A DNA stretch of 64,000 bases. It comes from Firmicutes bacterium AM31-12AC. Its GTDB lineage: Bacteria > Bacillota > Clostridia > Lachnospirales > Lachnospiraceae. The stretch covers positions 62,001-126,000 of the forward strand of contig QUJA01000004.1 in the NCBI GenBank assembly GCA_003480425.1, given 5' to 3'. A program made the translations under genes and the position numbers. Position 1 is the first letter of the stretch; each line of letters opens with the position of its first letter. Positions 39,283 to 48,680 of this stretch are shown here, one piece after another. The notes below the pieces were generated by a model. That model was not told the DNA's origin. It saw only the letters and a program-made list of their open reading frames with translations, and made no database searches.

Positions 39283-39287
39283 ACGCT

Positions 39288-39361
39288 CCGCGAGGATGCG
39301 CAGTGATTCTGTAAAGAATGTGTCAGCTACGCTGACCAGAATCACGCGCCAAGTCTCGCGG
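39288..39361. repeat. Palindrome block, hairpin 2 (GC-rich)
   Basis: Nested stem over 74 bases: CCGCGAG / CTCGCGG, then GCGC / GCGC, GTGATTCTG / CAGAATCAC (39303-39311 with 39337-39345) and a terminal GTCAGC-TAC-GCTGAC. Much more GC-rich than the surrounding DNA. Confidence 0.85.
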
Positions 39362-39398
39362 CTGCTCGACTTGAATTACTTCCTGTGCCATTACACGA

Positions 39399-39556
39399 CT
39401 TGCAGAAATTATTATATATGGACTTCAGGCGAATTGGAATGAGTCTTAGAAGTAGTTAGAGAGTTTATCTTTGTTCTTAGCAAAGATAAACTCTCTTATC
39501 TACTTCTTGACGAATGAAACCTGAGCAAGAAGTCCATATATAATAATTTCCGCAAG
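39399..39556. repeat. Palindrome block, hairpin 3 (158-base inverted repeat)
   Basis: Outer arms of 22 perfect bp (39405-39426 with 39529-39550, from GAAATTATTATATATGG to CCATATATAATAATTTC), extended by CTTGC / GCAAG beyond one mismatch. Inner arms AGAAGTAG / CTACTTCT and a 15-bp perfect GAGAGTTTATCTTTG / CAAAGATAAACTCTC (39459-39473, 39481-39495) with a 7-base loop. The middle, unpaired sides are of similar length. Lies between two convergent genes. Confidence 0.9.
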
Positions 39557-39583
39557 GACCGTATAGCCAGTCAATCTCGTAAA

Positions 39584-40669
39584 TTAAATAGAAAATCTTT
39601 CTGCCTGACTCTGGATCAGCTCTGCATCATCAAAATAATTAATCTTCATTGCAGCCTTCACTTCACTCAATGTCTGAGCTGCACGAGCTTCTGCTTTTTC
39701 ACTACCTTTTTTAAGAATCTCATATACATATGGAATATCTTTCTGATACTCTTTTCTACGATTGCGGATTGGCTCAAGCTCTGCCTGAATTACATTATTT
39801 AAGAAACGTTTTACCTTCATATCCCCAAGACCACCTCTGGTGTAATGATCTTTTAATTCCTGTAAGCATGCATACTCTGGCAGGAATTCTTCAAAATACT
39901 CTGGTCTGCAGAATGCATCCAAATATGTGAATACTGTATTTCCTTCCAATTTACCCGGATCTGATACTTTAATATGTGTAGGATCTGTAAACATGCTAAA
40001 TACTTTTTTCTGAATCTCATCCGGCTCTTCTGACAGATAAATACAGTTTCCAAGTGATTTGCTCATCTTTGCCTTACCATCAATTCCCGGCAGACGCAGA
40101 CATGCCTGATTCTCAGGAAGTAAAATATCTGGCTCGATCAAGGTATCCCCATATACAGAATTAAACTTTCTTACAATCTCTTTTGTCTGTTCAAGCATCG
40201 GAAGCTGATCTTCACCAACCGGAACTGTTGTAGCTTTAAATGCTGTAATATCTGCTGCCTGGCTGATTGGATATGTAAAGAATCCAACCGGGATACTCGC
40301 CTCAAAATTACGCATCTTAATCTCTGATTTTACTGTAGGATTTCTCTGTAATCTTGATACTGTTACAAGATTCATATAATAAAATGATAATTCACATAAT
40401 TCTGGAATCTGTGATTGAATAAACAATGTCACTTTCTCAGGATCGAGTCCACATGCAAGATAATCTAATGCAACCTCGATAATGTTCTGACGCACTTTTT
40501 CCGGATTGTCCGCATTATCTGTCAATGCCTGTGCATCTGCAATCATGACAAACATATCGTCAAATCCTCCCTGATTCTGTAATTCCACTCTTCTTCTTAA
40601 GGAACCTACATAATGTCCCACATGTAATCTACCTGTAGGTCTGTCCCCTGTCAACATAATCTTTCCCAT
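39584..40669 (-). CDS. trpS: Tryptophanyl-tRNA synthetase
   Basis: Class I synthetase, 361 aa, about 25 longer than B. subtilis TrpS. HIGH motif is HVGH in [14 protein letters not shown] (about 11-24); KMSKS is in [10 protein letters not shown] (about 200). [20 protein letters not shown] lines the Trp pocket and [11 protein letters not shown] follows. It is 26 bases downstream of the PAP2 gene, likely in the same transcript, with AGGAGG before the ATG. No T-box is visible in front of it. Confidence 0.97.
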   Translation of the reverse strand: MGKIMLTGDRPTGRLHVGHYVGSLRRRVELQNQGGFDDMFVMIADAQALTDNADNPEKVRQNIIEVALDYLACGLDPEKVTLFIQSQIPELCELSFYYMNLVTVSRLQRNPTVKSEIKMRNFEASIPVGFFTYPISQAADITAFKATTVPVGEDQLPMLEQTKEIVRKFNSVYGDTLIEPDILLPENQACLRLPGIDGKAKMSKSLGNCIYLSEEPDEIQKKVFSMFTDPTHIKVSDPGKLEGNTVFTYLDAFCRPEYFEEFLPEYACLQELKDHYTRGGLGDMKVKRFLNNVIQAELEPIRNRRKEYQKDIPYVYEILKKGSEKAEARAAQTLSEVKAAMKINYFDDAELIQSQAERFSI

Positions 40670-40695
40670 TATTCTTTAACTTCCTCCTAGTAACT

Positions 40696-41373
40696 TTATT
40701 TCACAAATAATGTCTGGCGTACCGGCTTTCTGACTCCATTCGCCTCTGGTGCATATACAAACTGATACAATGTATATGCCATCAAAAATCCTGCCATAAC
40801 ATCAAGCACTGAATGCTGTTTTAAAAACATTGTCGCCATAATGATCAATGCAGTCAAAATATATGCTCCCATGCATATCGCTTTATGCTCATTTAACTTC
40901 TTGCTATTCTTGATTGCTATACACGCAGCAAGAGAATTAAACACATGAAGACTTGGGAATACATTTGTCGGTGTATCTGTCTGATACAACATCTTTACCA
41001 GATCAACAAATATATTATCTCTCTCAAATACAACCGGACGGATTGCAAGTCCATTCGGCATAATTGTTGATATGATCAAAAATATGGTCATACCCGCAAA
41101 ACTAATCTTGGCAAGCTTATAGAATCCATCTACATCTGTAAAAAAGAAGTACGCAAAAACTACAGCTATAAAAACAAACCATAGTAAATAAGGTACAATG
41201 AAATATTCAATAAATGGTATCTTATCATCAATTGGTGAATATATAATATGATATCCGCTTGTCACATGTGTCTCTAAATAATAGAACCATGGTCCATAAA
41301 GCAGTGCATAGCTAAAAACCCAAGCATGTTTATATTTCTTGAAAAAATCCCCTATTTTTCTTTTTATGTTCAT
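40696..41373 (-). CDS. PAP2-superfamily (inositolphosphotransferase/Aur1-like) membrane protein
   Basis: 225 aa, about six membrane segments. The phosphatase-type motifs are PSLHVFNSLA (about 144) and KQHSVLDVMAGFL (about 190), the latter carrying the His-Asp pair of the PAP2_3 group. These enzymes dephosphorylate or transfer lipid phosphates such as phosphatidate or polyprenyl diphosphate. It stands between a lipid kinase gene (41494) and trpS. The exact substrate is not known. Confidence 0.88.
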   Translation of the reverse strand: MNIKRKIGDFFKKYKHAWVFSYALLYGPWFYYLETHVTSGYHIIYSPIDDKIPFIEYFIVPYLLWFVFIAVVFAYFFFTDVDGFYKLAKISFAGMTIFLIISTIMPNGLAIRPVVFERDNIFVDLVKMLYQTDTPTNVFPSLHVFNSLAACIAIKNSKKLNEHKAICMGAYILTALIIMATMFLKQHSVLDVMAGFLMAYTLYQFVYAPEANGVRKPVRQTLFVK

Positions 41374-41493
41374 AACGAACGCCCCTTTTTAATACACAAA
41401 TGGATTAATCTGCTCTTTTACTGCTAAAGATTATAGCATGATTTTTGCCCAACAACAAGGCGATTCATAAAAGCTTAACAATTCTTTTATACT

Positions 41494-42423
41494 CTACTTA
41501 TCATCTGGAATTATAATTTTTACCTGTTTGTCAAGCAGCCCCGCTTTCAACTCACTTCCAATTGCAATCGGCTCTCCGTCTGCATGTATCGGAAATTCTG
41601 CTTCCATGCTGATTTCAACATTTTTACAACGGAATATATCAATTCCTTTTATTCCTACATGCTTCCCTTTAAATGCCAGTGGAAGTAAGAAAACAACTTT
41701 CCATCTCGGTAGTCCTGATACAACAATAACATCTAAATATCCATCGTCAACCTTTGCTTCCGGACAAAAGAAAAATCCTCCGCCTTCATATGGATGATTC
41801 ATAGCTGCTACAAAGTATGTATTTTCAAAACTCTTCGTTTCTCCTCCATCCAGACACACACAAGCTCTCGTATGTGCATCTCTGAACAATCTGCGAAGTG
41901 CTACTGCCAGATAACTCAACTGTCCCAGCTTTACTTTATTCAACATCACTTTCAATTTAGAGACTGCTACCTGATGACATACCGCTGCATCAAATCCAAT
42001 TCCGCTGCTGACCGCAAACCGATGCGTCATCTCCTTACAAGACATTACACCAACATCCATCAACACTCTTTTTTTCGAATTCAAAATGTTATTCAATGCC
42101 TCCTTCGGATCCGTAGGCAGTTTCAACGCTCTCGTAAAATCATTTCCCGATCCGGTTGGGATATATCCAAGCGTAACCTTTGAACAATCTCGAATTCCAT
42201 TGATTACTTCATCCATCGTCCCATCCCCGCCAAGGACTATAATCGTATATTCTTTCTCATCTTTCGTCAATTCCGAAGTAATCTTCGTTGCCTCTTTTTC
42301 ATACTTTGTAAATCTCACCTGATACTGTATTCTTCGTTTTTTCAGTTCCGGCTCTACCTGATTCCAAATCAAACCCCCACGTCCTGATTTTGATTTTGGA
42401 TTTACAATAAATGTATATTCCAC
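41494..42423 (-). CDS. Diacylglycerol kinase/YegS-family lipid kinase
   Basis: 309 aa DAGK catalytic fold. The nucleotide-binding GGDGT is at residues 65-69, with GYIPTGSGNDFTRAL, PYEGGGFFFCPEAKVDDGYL and a C-terminal EFPIHADGEP. The family phosphorylates diacylglycerol or related lipids (DgkB, BmrU, YegS). It starts 17 bases after the TetR regulator gene and is probably controlled by it. The substrate is inferred from the family only. Confidence 0.9.
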   Translation of the reverse strand: MEYTFIVNPKSKSGRGGLIWNQVEPELKKRRIQYQVRFTKYEKEATKITSELTKDEKEYTIIVLGGDGTMDEVINGIRDCSKVTLGYIPTGSGNDFTRALKLPTDPKEALNNILNSKKRVLMDVGVMSCKEMTHRFAVSSGIGFDAAVCHQVAVSKLKVMLNKVKLGQLSYLAVALRRLFRDAHTRACVCLDGGETKSFENTYFVAAMNHPYEGGGFFFCPEAKVDDGYLDVIVVSGLPRWKVVFLLPLAFKGKHVGIKGIDIFRCKNVEISMEAEFPIHADGEPIAIGSELKAGLLDKQVKIIIPDDK

Positions 42424-42440
42424 CCTTTCACCTCCAGAGC

Positions 42441-43042
42441 TTATTTCATCGTACTATCCAGATATTTTCCAAGAGATCTTCTCATATTCCCCGCAAAATC
42501 TGCTTCTCCCTTTCGTAAACACCATTCAAATACATTTCCTATTACAATCATTCGAATATCTGTCGTAAACTCTTCCAGCTCTACATTTAAATGAACAATA
42601 CCTGCTACAATTGCTTTCTCTATATAATTCCGTACCGTAACAATCGGATAAGGTCTTTCTGTACGGCTCACCGGATTCAATGCCTGGTTCTTCGGATCAT
42701 AATATCCGCTCATAAATTCCACGCCCAGCTCCTCACAATACTCTACATAGTTCAGATAAACTCTGATAACCGCAATTTTCGCCTCTTCCACACTGTTTGG
42801 CATATCCAGTAAATCCGGATTGATACTTGGCTGTTCTTCTATGTAATAAGATAACAGATCATCTTTTGTTTTAAAATGATGATAAAACTTCCATTCGATA
42901 CACCTGCTTCTTCGCAAATGTTCTTAATCGATAATTCTTCGTATCCTTTTTTCTGTAATATATGCTTTGCCGCCCGAAAAATCCTCTCTTTTGTCTCTTT
43001 CGATTTCTGCTGTTGTTTTCCGAGTTCTATCTTTTCATCCAT
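42441..43042 (-). pseudogene. TetR/AcrR-family regulator, frameshifted
   Basis: Start at 43042 (MDEKIELGKQQQKSKETKER), giving an N-terminal helix-turn-helix (IFRAAKHILQKKGYEELSIK, ICEEAGVSNGSF). The frame breaks at the A4 run 42884-42887 (T4 on this strand): with one extra base the text reads GSFYHHFKTKDDLLSYYIEE and continues to 42441, total about 200 aa, normal for TetR. The remaining frame holds the ligand-binding domain. Probably a sequencing indel. Downstream lipid kinase is the likely target or partner gene. Confidence 0.85.
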
Positions 43043-43182
43043 GTCTATAATTCCCTTCTGACGACCACTGCTTATTTCTTTATTATAGTAACACAAGCTG
43101 CACTTTTATTCAAGAAAACAGAGTGTACTCTACAACTTTCATTTCACCTAAAATGCCTGTTCATAAAGTCTTGACAATCGTC

Positions 43183-44286
43183 TTAGTTTTCCATGATTGA
43201 AAGTGCATATTGTGTGTATGCCGAAAATGCTGTCGGAATAGGATATTTCCCCATAACTTCTTTTTTATCAGCAAATATCATATCCGTACGACATGTTTTT
43301 TCCAATTCATCAACAATGATCTCATATCCTGTCATATGCCATTCTACATGACTGAAAATGTGTTTTGCATTTTCCAGCTTTTTGATGCGGACCGGCATCA
43401 TACCAATGGATTTTGCATATTCGATAAGCTGCTTTCTTGTCAAATGTCCCTCCAGATTTGGAAATTCATACAAACCTGCAAGAAGTCCTTTTTCCGGTCG
43501 TTTTTGAATCGCGATCTTTTCTTCGTCTTTAATGATCAATATCGTTCTCTTCTCAATCCTTCTGTCTTTTGCTTTCTTCTTCACCGGAAGCTCCATCTGT
43601 ACTGACTTTTGATTTGCTTTACAAAGTTTTGCTATCGGACAGATATCACATTTCGGTTCTCCGTTTGGTACGCAGACGATAGCCCCTAGTTCAATCAGGC
43701 CTTGATTAAAATCACTGACTGCATTTTCCGGGATAATGCCCTCTATCTCTTCTTCAATGTGTTTTCTTGTAGATGTTTTCATGATGTCTTCATAACTTGC
43801 ATGAAATCTTGAAATAACACGCAAGACATTTCCATCTACCGCCGGTTTAGGAATCCCAAATGCAAAGGAACTGATGGCCCCCGCCGTATAATTTCCAATC
43901 CCGGACAATCCTTTTATCTGTTCATAATCCTGTGGCATCTGTCCATTATACAGCTCAACGATCTGTACAGCTGCTTTTTGCATATTTCTTACTCTGTTAT
44001 AATATCCAAGCCCCTCCCACAGTTTTAACAGACGTTCTTCCGGTGCGTTTGCCAGTTCTTCTATCGTTGGAAATGCTTTGAGAAATGCTTCGTAGTAAGA
44101 CTTCACAGCTTCTACCCGTGTCTGCTGCAGCATAATCTCCGATACCCATATATGATAGGCGTTTGCCCCGTTTCTCCAAGGTAAATCTCTTTTATTATTC
44201 TGATACCATTCTACGATAAGCGGTACGGCTTTTTCTAAATTATTACTTTGAGAAAACTCTGCTTCTTTCACTTGATTTCGTTTCAT
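43183..44286 (-). CDS. mutY: A/G-specific adenine glycosylase
   Basis: Removes adenine mispaired with 8-oxoguanine. 367 aa: LPWRNGANAYHIWVSEIMLQ start, catalytic Glu in EIMLQQTRVE, helix-hairpin-helix GLSGIGNYTAGAISSFAFG with catalytic Asp in PAVDGNVLRV, and the [4Fe-4S] loop CVPNGEPKCDICPIAKLC, whose first spacing (seven residues) is one more than in E. coli. The C-terminal NUDIX-like domain (about 235-367) recognises 8-oxoG. Monocistronic or last after the ABC operon. Confidence 0.96.
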   Translation of the reverse strand: MKRNQVKEAEFSQSNNLEKAVPLIVEWYQNNKRDLPWRNGANAYHIWVSEIMLQQTRVEAVKSYYEAFLKAFPTIEELANAPEERLLKLWEGLGYYNRVRNMQKAAVQIVELYNGQMPQDYEQIKGLSGIGNYTAGAISSFAFGIPKPAVDGNVLRVISRFHASYEDIMKTSTRKHIEEEIEGIIPENAVSDFNQGLIELGAIVCVPNGEPKCDICPIAKLCKANQKSVQMELPVKKKAKDRRIEKRTILIIKDEEKIAIQKRPEKGLLAGLYEFPNLEGHLTRKQLIEYAKSIGMMPVRIKKLENAKHIFSHVEWHMTGYEIIVDELEKTCRTDMIFADKKEVMGKYPIPTAFSAYTQYALSIMEN

Positions 44287-44394
44287 TTTATTCTATGTCT
44301 CTTTCTATTTCGTTTATCTCCACATGCACACTGCAGTGAAACAAGAATGCCAAATGTTTGACTTTAATGCATCTTAACACAGTTCCCGGTAAAA

Positions 44395-44431
44395 TGGCAA
44401 CAAGACAGTTCCTTTACCAGAAACTGCCTTG
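44395..44431 (-). terminator. Probable terminator of the amino-acid ABC operon
   Basis: Minus strand CAAGGCAGTT / AACTGTCTTG stem with an 11-base loop. The following T-tract is poor (TTGCCATTTT). Confidence 0.5.
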
Positions 44432-44459
44432 CAATATTTTTAAAAATATTTTATTTGAT

Positions 44460-45206
44460 TTATAAAATTTTGGATAAGAATTCTTTTAATCTCTCATCTT
44501 TCGGATTTCCAAAAAACTCTTCCGGTGTTCCCTGCTCTTTTATCTGTCCTGCATCCATAAATATGACACGAGTTGCAACTTCCTTCGCGAATCCCATCTC
44601 ATGTGTAACAACAGCCATCGTCATCCCTTCATGTGCCAAAGCCTTCATCAATTCCAGAACTTCTCCAACCATCTCCGGGTCAAGTGCTGATGTAGGTTCA
44701 TCAAACAGCATTACATCCGGCTTCATTGCCAATGCTCTTACGATGGCAATACGCTGCTTCTGTCCACCGGATAAATGTGATGGATATGCGTTTGCTTTCT
44801 GTTCCAATCCAACCCTTTTGAGCAGATCCATTGCCTCTTTTTCAGCTTCTTCCTTGCTCTTCTTTAATAATTTAATAGGAGCAAGTGTAATATTTTCAAG
44901 AATCGTTTTATGCGGAAACAAGTTAAAATGCTGGAATACCATTCCCATCTTCTGACGATGTTTATTAATATCTGTCGCTTTGCTTGTAATGTCTACTCCT
45001 TCAAAATAAATATGTCCGCTTGTCGGAACCTCAAGCAAGTTTAAAGAACGCAGAAAAGTAGATTTTCCCGAACCGGATGGTCCGACAATAACAACCACTT
45101 CCCCCTTGCTGATTGTCTCTGACACACCGTTCAAAGCATGAAGATTATTTGCATACACTTTATGCACATTATCAACTTTAATTAATACATCTCCTTTAGT
45201 GGTCAC
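44460..45206 (-). CDS. Polar amino-acid ABC transporter ATP-binding protein
   Basis: 248 aa. Walker [11 protein letters not shown]-loop ([20 protein letters not shown]), signature [16 protein letters not shown], Walker [16 protein letters not shown] and H-loop [10 protein letters not shown]. It matches the GlnQ/HisP class importing polar amino acids. Its start overlaps the permease end by 11 bases. The substrate could be glutamine, cystine or another amino acid; sequence does not decide. Confidence 0.94.
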   Translation of the reverse strand: MTTKGDVLIKVDNVHKVYANNLHALNGVSETISKGEVVVIVGPSGSGKSTFLRSLNLLEVPTSGHIYFEGVDITSKATDINKHRQKMGMVFQHFNLFPHKTILENITLAPIKLLKKSKEEAEKEAMDLLKRVGLEQKANAYPSHLSGGQKQRIAIVRALAMKPDVMLFDEPTSALDPEMVGEVLELMKALAHEGMTMAVVTHEMGFAKEVATRVIFMDAGQIKEQGTPEEFFGNPKDERLKEFLSKIL

Positions 45207-45894
45207 TGTTTCTCAGCCTCCTTTCCAGCAAGTTCACACATTTTGTAAATGCCATTACCATAACAAGATAGATCAATGCTACAGCAATCAATGGCATAAA
45301 TGCATCATAAGTACGGCTTCGAATGATATCGCCACCCTTTGTCAGATCCTGCAATGCAATATATCCTGACACAGAAGTTTCTTTTAATAATACGATAAAC
45401 TCATTTCCCAATGCCGGCAAAACATTCTTGAATGCCTGTGGCATAATAATGTAAAACATGGTCTGTGCATAGTTGAAACCAAGGCTGCGTCCTGCTTCCA
45501 TCTGTCCATCGTCAATTGACATTATACCAGAACGGAAAATCTCAGCTACATAAGCGGCTGAGTTGATTCCGAATGCCATAATCGCAACCAACACTTTACT
45601 AATCTGTGTACTTCCAAAAATTACAAAATAAATGATTAATAACTGTACAACAACCGGAGTTCCTCGAATCACTGTCAGATAAATCTTACATATCAAGTTT
45701 AAAATTTTTAATTTACCTGTTTTATCATAAGTAGCTCTGATCATTGCAATTAAGAATCCAAATGCAATTCCTATCAGCACCGCAAAAAAGGTGACTTTTA
45801 AAGTAACCACCAGACCATCTGCCAGGTACTTCCAACGGTCATCTGTTATAAAATTCATTATGAATCTTGTTTTCAAATCTGCCATAAGCCCCAA
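45196..45894 (-). CDS. Polar amino-acid ABC transporter permease
   Basis: 232 aa, HisM/GlnP family. Five or so membrane segments, [14 protein letters not shown] and the EAA coupling motif ([20 protein letters not shown], about 134) that docks on the ATPase. Lies 19 bases after the binding-protein gene in the order SBP-permease-ATPase. Confidence 0.94.
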   Translation of the reverse strand: MGLMADLKTRFIMNFITDDRWKYLADGLVVTLKVTFFAVLIGIAFGFLIAMIRATYDKTGKLKILNLICKIYLTVIRGTPVVVQLLIIYFVIFGSTQISKVLVAIMAFGINSAAYVAEIFRSGIMSIDDGQMEAGRSLGFNYAQTMFYIIMPQAFKNVLPALGNEFIVLLKETSVSGYIALQDLTKGGDIIRSRTYDAFMPLIAVALIYLVMVMAFTKCVNLLERRLRNSDH

Positions 45895-45913
45895 CCTTCT
45901 CTTTTATCGCTGA

Positions 45914-46687
45914 TTATTCAGCATCTGCATTGATATATTTGTCAACGATTTTATCAAATGTTCCATCTTTCTTCAACTCTGCAATTGCATCATTTACTTT
46001 CTCAGTAAGGTCACTTCCCTTTTTAAAGCAGAATGCATAAGCTTCTTCTACGTACTCAGTATCCAGAATTTTAAGACCTTCATTCTCTTTTACAAATGTC
46101 TGTGCCGGCTGATCATCAATGATAACCGCATCGATCTTGCCCTGCTGAAGTGCCTGTACAGCCTCAACACCTTTGTTATAACGCTCTACATTTTCATCGC
46201 CATAATCATCTGATGAATAAAGATCTCCTGTTGTTCCAAGCTGAACTCCGATTTTCTTTCCTTCCAAATCTTCAGGCTTTGTAATGTCGCTATTATCTGC
46301 TGAAACAATAATCACCTGACGTCCTGTGTAATAGCTGTCTGAGAAATCAACCTGTGTTTTTCTCTCATCTGTAACTGTGATACCTGCTGCTGCAAAATCT
46401 GCTTTTCCACTCTGGACAGCCGGGATAATAGAATCAAATGCCATATCTTCAATCGATAATTCTGCTCCAAGTTTATCTGCGATTGCTTTCGCAAACTCAG
46501 CGTCAATACCTACAATCTCGTCTCCTTCATAGAATTCATATGGTGGGAACTCTGCATTTGTTGCCATTACAAGCTTATCCTTGCTTTCGCCTTCACTGCT
46601 GTCTGAACTTTTATTGCTTGAACCACACGCTGCCATAGAAACTACACACATTGCTGCTAATACAACACTTAATACTTTTTTCTTCAT
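45914..46687 (-). CDS. Amino-acid ABC transporter substrate-binding lipoprotein
   Basis: 257 aa. Signal peptide of the lipoprotein type, MKKKVLSVVLAAMCVVSMAA with lipid-modified C21, a serine-rich linker, then a bacterial SBP family 3 domain (ATNAEFPPYEFYEGDEIVGI, AAGITVTDERKTQVDFSDSY, GVQLGTTGD). A frame opens at 46732, but GGAGG lies before the ATG at 46687, which fits the signal peptide. First gene of the ABC operon. Confidence 0.95.
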   Translation of the reverse strand: MKKKVLSVVLAAMCVVSMAACGSSNKSSDSSEGESKDKLVMATNAEFPPYEFYEGDEIVGIDAEFAKAIADKLGAELSIEDMAFDSIIPAVQSGKADFAAAGITVTDERKTQVDFSDSYYTGRQVIIVSADNSDITKPEDLEGKKIGVQLGTTGDLYSSDDYGDENVERYNKGVEAVQALQQGKIDAVIIDDQPAQTFVKENEGLKILDTEYVEEAYAFCFKKGSDLTEKVNDAIAELKKDGTFDKIVDKYINADAE

Positions 46688-46744
46688 CTTTAACTTCCTC
46701 CTAGAATCTATTTCTTTTGCATAACCATACATAATATCTTACAT

Positions 46745-46772
46745 ATTCTATCATATTTATACAGAATTTCAA
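46745..46772 (-). promoter_or_regulatory. Predicted promoter of the ABC operon
   Basis: Minus-strand TTGAAA (46767-46772), 16-base spacer, TAGAAT (46745-46750). Confidence 0.5.
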
Positions 46773-46811
46773 GTATATATGCAAAATTATTCTCAATTAG
46801 TTGCATATTTT

Positions 46812-46857
46812 CAAAAAAAACAAGAGACTATTGAAATTTTATATCCCAATAGCCCTT
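46812..46857 (-). terminator. Terminator after uppP
   Basis: Minus-strand GGCTATTGGGAT pairs with ATTTCAATAGTC (mismatch in the centre), then TCTTG-T8. Confidence 0.75.
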
Positions 46858-46877
46858 TATAAATCATGTATTCACTT

Positions 46878-47705
46878 TTATGCAAGTAACGCGGAAACTG
46901 TAAAATATAAGAATACAATTACTCCAAGTACGATTCTATAATATCCAAATACTTTGAAATCATGTTTTTTAATATACTGCATCAAGAATTTAATTACAAA
47001 GATAGATACGACAAAAGAAACCACGCATCCTAACAATAGTAAAAGGAACTCCTGTCCTGTAAATGCAAAACCAAACTTAAGCATCTTCAGAAGACTCCAT
47101 CCAAACATAACCGGAATCGCAAGAAAAAACGTAAATTCTGCTGCCACACTTCTGGATGCTCCAATGATCAATCCACCCAAAATTGTTGCACCGGATCTTG
47201 ATGTTCCAGGAATCATCGCCAATACCTGGAACCCTCCGATTGCCAGAGCCATCGGAATCGTAAGCTGTGAAAGCTTTGTTGCCTGTGGTGTAACACCTTC
47301 ATGCTTCTTCTCAATTACAATAAATAAAATACCATAAATGATCAGCATCGCTGCAACAACATACGCATTCATAAAATGCTCATCCACAAAATCATCAAAC
47401 AACAATCCGATGACCATAGCCGGAAGCGTTGCAATAATTACCTTGATCCACAACTGAATTGTCATCATCTTCTGTTTTTCTGATTTCTTAGCCGAAAATG
47501 GATTCAATTTATTAAAATAAATCAATATAACTGCCAAAATCGCTCCAAACTGGATCACTACATTGAACATCTCTACAAATTCATGCCGTAAACTCAGCTT
47601 CACAAATTCTTCTACCAGAATCAAATGTCCTGTACTACTAATCGGAAGCCATTCTGTAATTCCCTCAACAATACCTAAAAATATAACCTTTAATGCTTCT
47701 AACAT
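46878..47705 (-). CDS. uppP: Undecaprenyl-diphosphatase
   Basis: 275 aa, about eight membrane segments. Dephosphorylates undecaprenyl diphosphate for recycling the cell-wall lipid carrier; the protein can confer bacitracin resistance when overproduced (BacA). Motifs: EGITEWLPISSTGHLILVEE and PGTSRSGATILGGLIIGASR. Its start overlaps the end of the HAD gene by seven bases, so they are coupled. Confidence 0.97.
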   Translation of the reverse strand: MLEALKVIFLGIVEGITEWLPISSTGHLILVEEFVKLSLRHEFVEMFNVVIQFGAILAVILIYFNKLNPFSAKKSEKQKMMTIQLWIKVIIATLPAMVIGLLFDDFVDEHFMNAYVVAAMLIIYGILFIVIEKKHEGVTPQATKLSQLTIPMALAIGGFQVLAMIPGTSRSGATILGGLIIGASRSVAAEFTFFLAIPVMFGWSLLKMLKFGFAFTGQEFLLLLLGCVVSFVVSIFVIKFLMQYIKKHDFKVFGYYRIVLGVIVFLYFTVSALLA

Positions 47706-48538
47706 GCTTCTCCTCCCCCGAGAACATATTTCACAATCGCTCTGGCTGCACCATCTTCATCATTCGTTCCCGTCACATAATCTGCATTACACTTCACTAC
47801 TTCTTCCGCATTGCCCATCGCAACACCAACTCCAGCTTCTGTGATCATCTCTATATCATTATCGCCATCACCAATTGCCATAATCTCTTCCCGTTCGATT
47901 CCAAGCATCTTACCTAATGCAATCAAACCTTTTCCCTTATTTACACCGGCTGCGTTAATTTCTATATTGTATTTTAATGAACTGACGAGGTTCAAATCTT
48001 TACACTCGCTTAGTTCTTCCCAGGCCGCTTTCCTCTCTTCCATATCCGCAAACAATGCCTGTACTTTATCGAGATTCTCTTCTCTGGAATAAAATAATTC
48101 CCAAATATCAGGAACTGCAATTCTGGATGCACGTACATACTCCCACATGTTACAATCTTTGTGATATCTTTCTACATGAGCCAGTTTTTCATCCTTCGCA
48201 TATCCCTGTCCGTCAAAATAGATCTCTTGTAGCGTATCATATTTCTCAGTGATTTCCAATGCTTTTTTTGCACTTTCTTTCGATAATAAATGTTCGATCA
48301 GTATTTCGCCTGTCGCTGTATCCAGAATCCTTGCCCCATTCGCTGTAAGTGCATATCGCATCCCCGGAAATTCTCTCAATTCCAATGGTACACCTGTAAA
48401 TGGCCGTCCTGTCGCTACCAGCACATGAACACCTTTGTTTATCGCCTTTGCGATTACTTCTTTTGTAAACGGAGTCAGTTCTTTTTTGGAATTTAATAAT
48501 GTTCCGTCCAGATCCAGCCCCACCATCTTAATTTGCAT
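47699..48538 (-). CDS. Cof-type HAD-IIB family hydrolase
   Basis: 279 aa sugar-phosphatase-like HAD. Motif I VGLDLDGTLLNSKK, motif II LVATGRPF, lysine of motif III KGKGLI-like NKGKGLIALGKML, motif IV GDGDNDIEMITEAGVGVAM. A GTG at 48562 is in frame, but AAGGAAGG leads to ATG 48538, which gives the normal start. Coupled to uppP. Substrate not known. Confidence 0.92.
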   Translation of the reverse strand: MQIKMVGLDLDGTLLNSKKELTPFTKEVIAKAINKGVHVLVATGRPFTGVPLELREFPGMRYALTANGARILDTATGEILIEHLLSKESAKKALEITEKYDTLQEIYFDGQGYAKDEKLAHVERYHKDCNMWEYVRASRIAVPDIWELFYSREENLDKVQALFADMEERKAAWEELSECKDLNLVSSLKYNIEINAAGVNKGKGLIALGKMLGIEREEIMAIGDGDNDIEMITEAGVGVAMGNAEEVVKCNADYVTGTNDEDGAARAIVKYVLGGGEAC

Positions 48539-48569
48539 CGTTCTATTTCCTTCCTTGTTCACTGCCCCT

Positions 48570-48598
48570 ATTGTATCAAAATTTGCTTAATTCTGCAA
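48570..48598 (-). promoter_or_regulatory. Predicted promoter of the HAD-uppP operon
   Basis: Minus-strand TTGCAG (48593-48598), 17-base spacer, TACAAT (48570-48575). It overlaps the divergent promoter of the hydrolase gene. Confidence 0.55.
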
Positions 48599-48611
48599 TT
48601 TATAGTATACT
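48583..48611 (+). promoter_or_regulatory. Predicted promoter of the cell-wall hydrolase gene
   Basis: TTGCTT (48583-48588), 17-base spacer, TATACT (48606-48611), 70 bases before the ATG. Confidence 0.6.
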
Positions 48612-48680
48612 ATACAGATGAAACTTTTTTGAACAAATTTTCATTGAACTTAGAAACAAAAACCAGAAAGGATTTTATTT

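Noticed and set aside
39194..39556. CRISPR array or retron RNA
   Set aside because: No regularly spaced direct repeats for CRISPR, and no reverse transcriptase or cas gene anywhere in the window.
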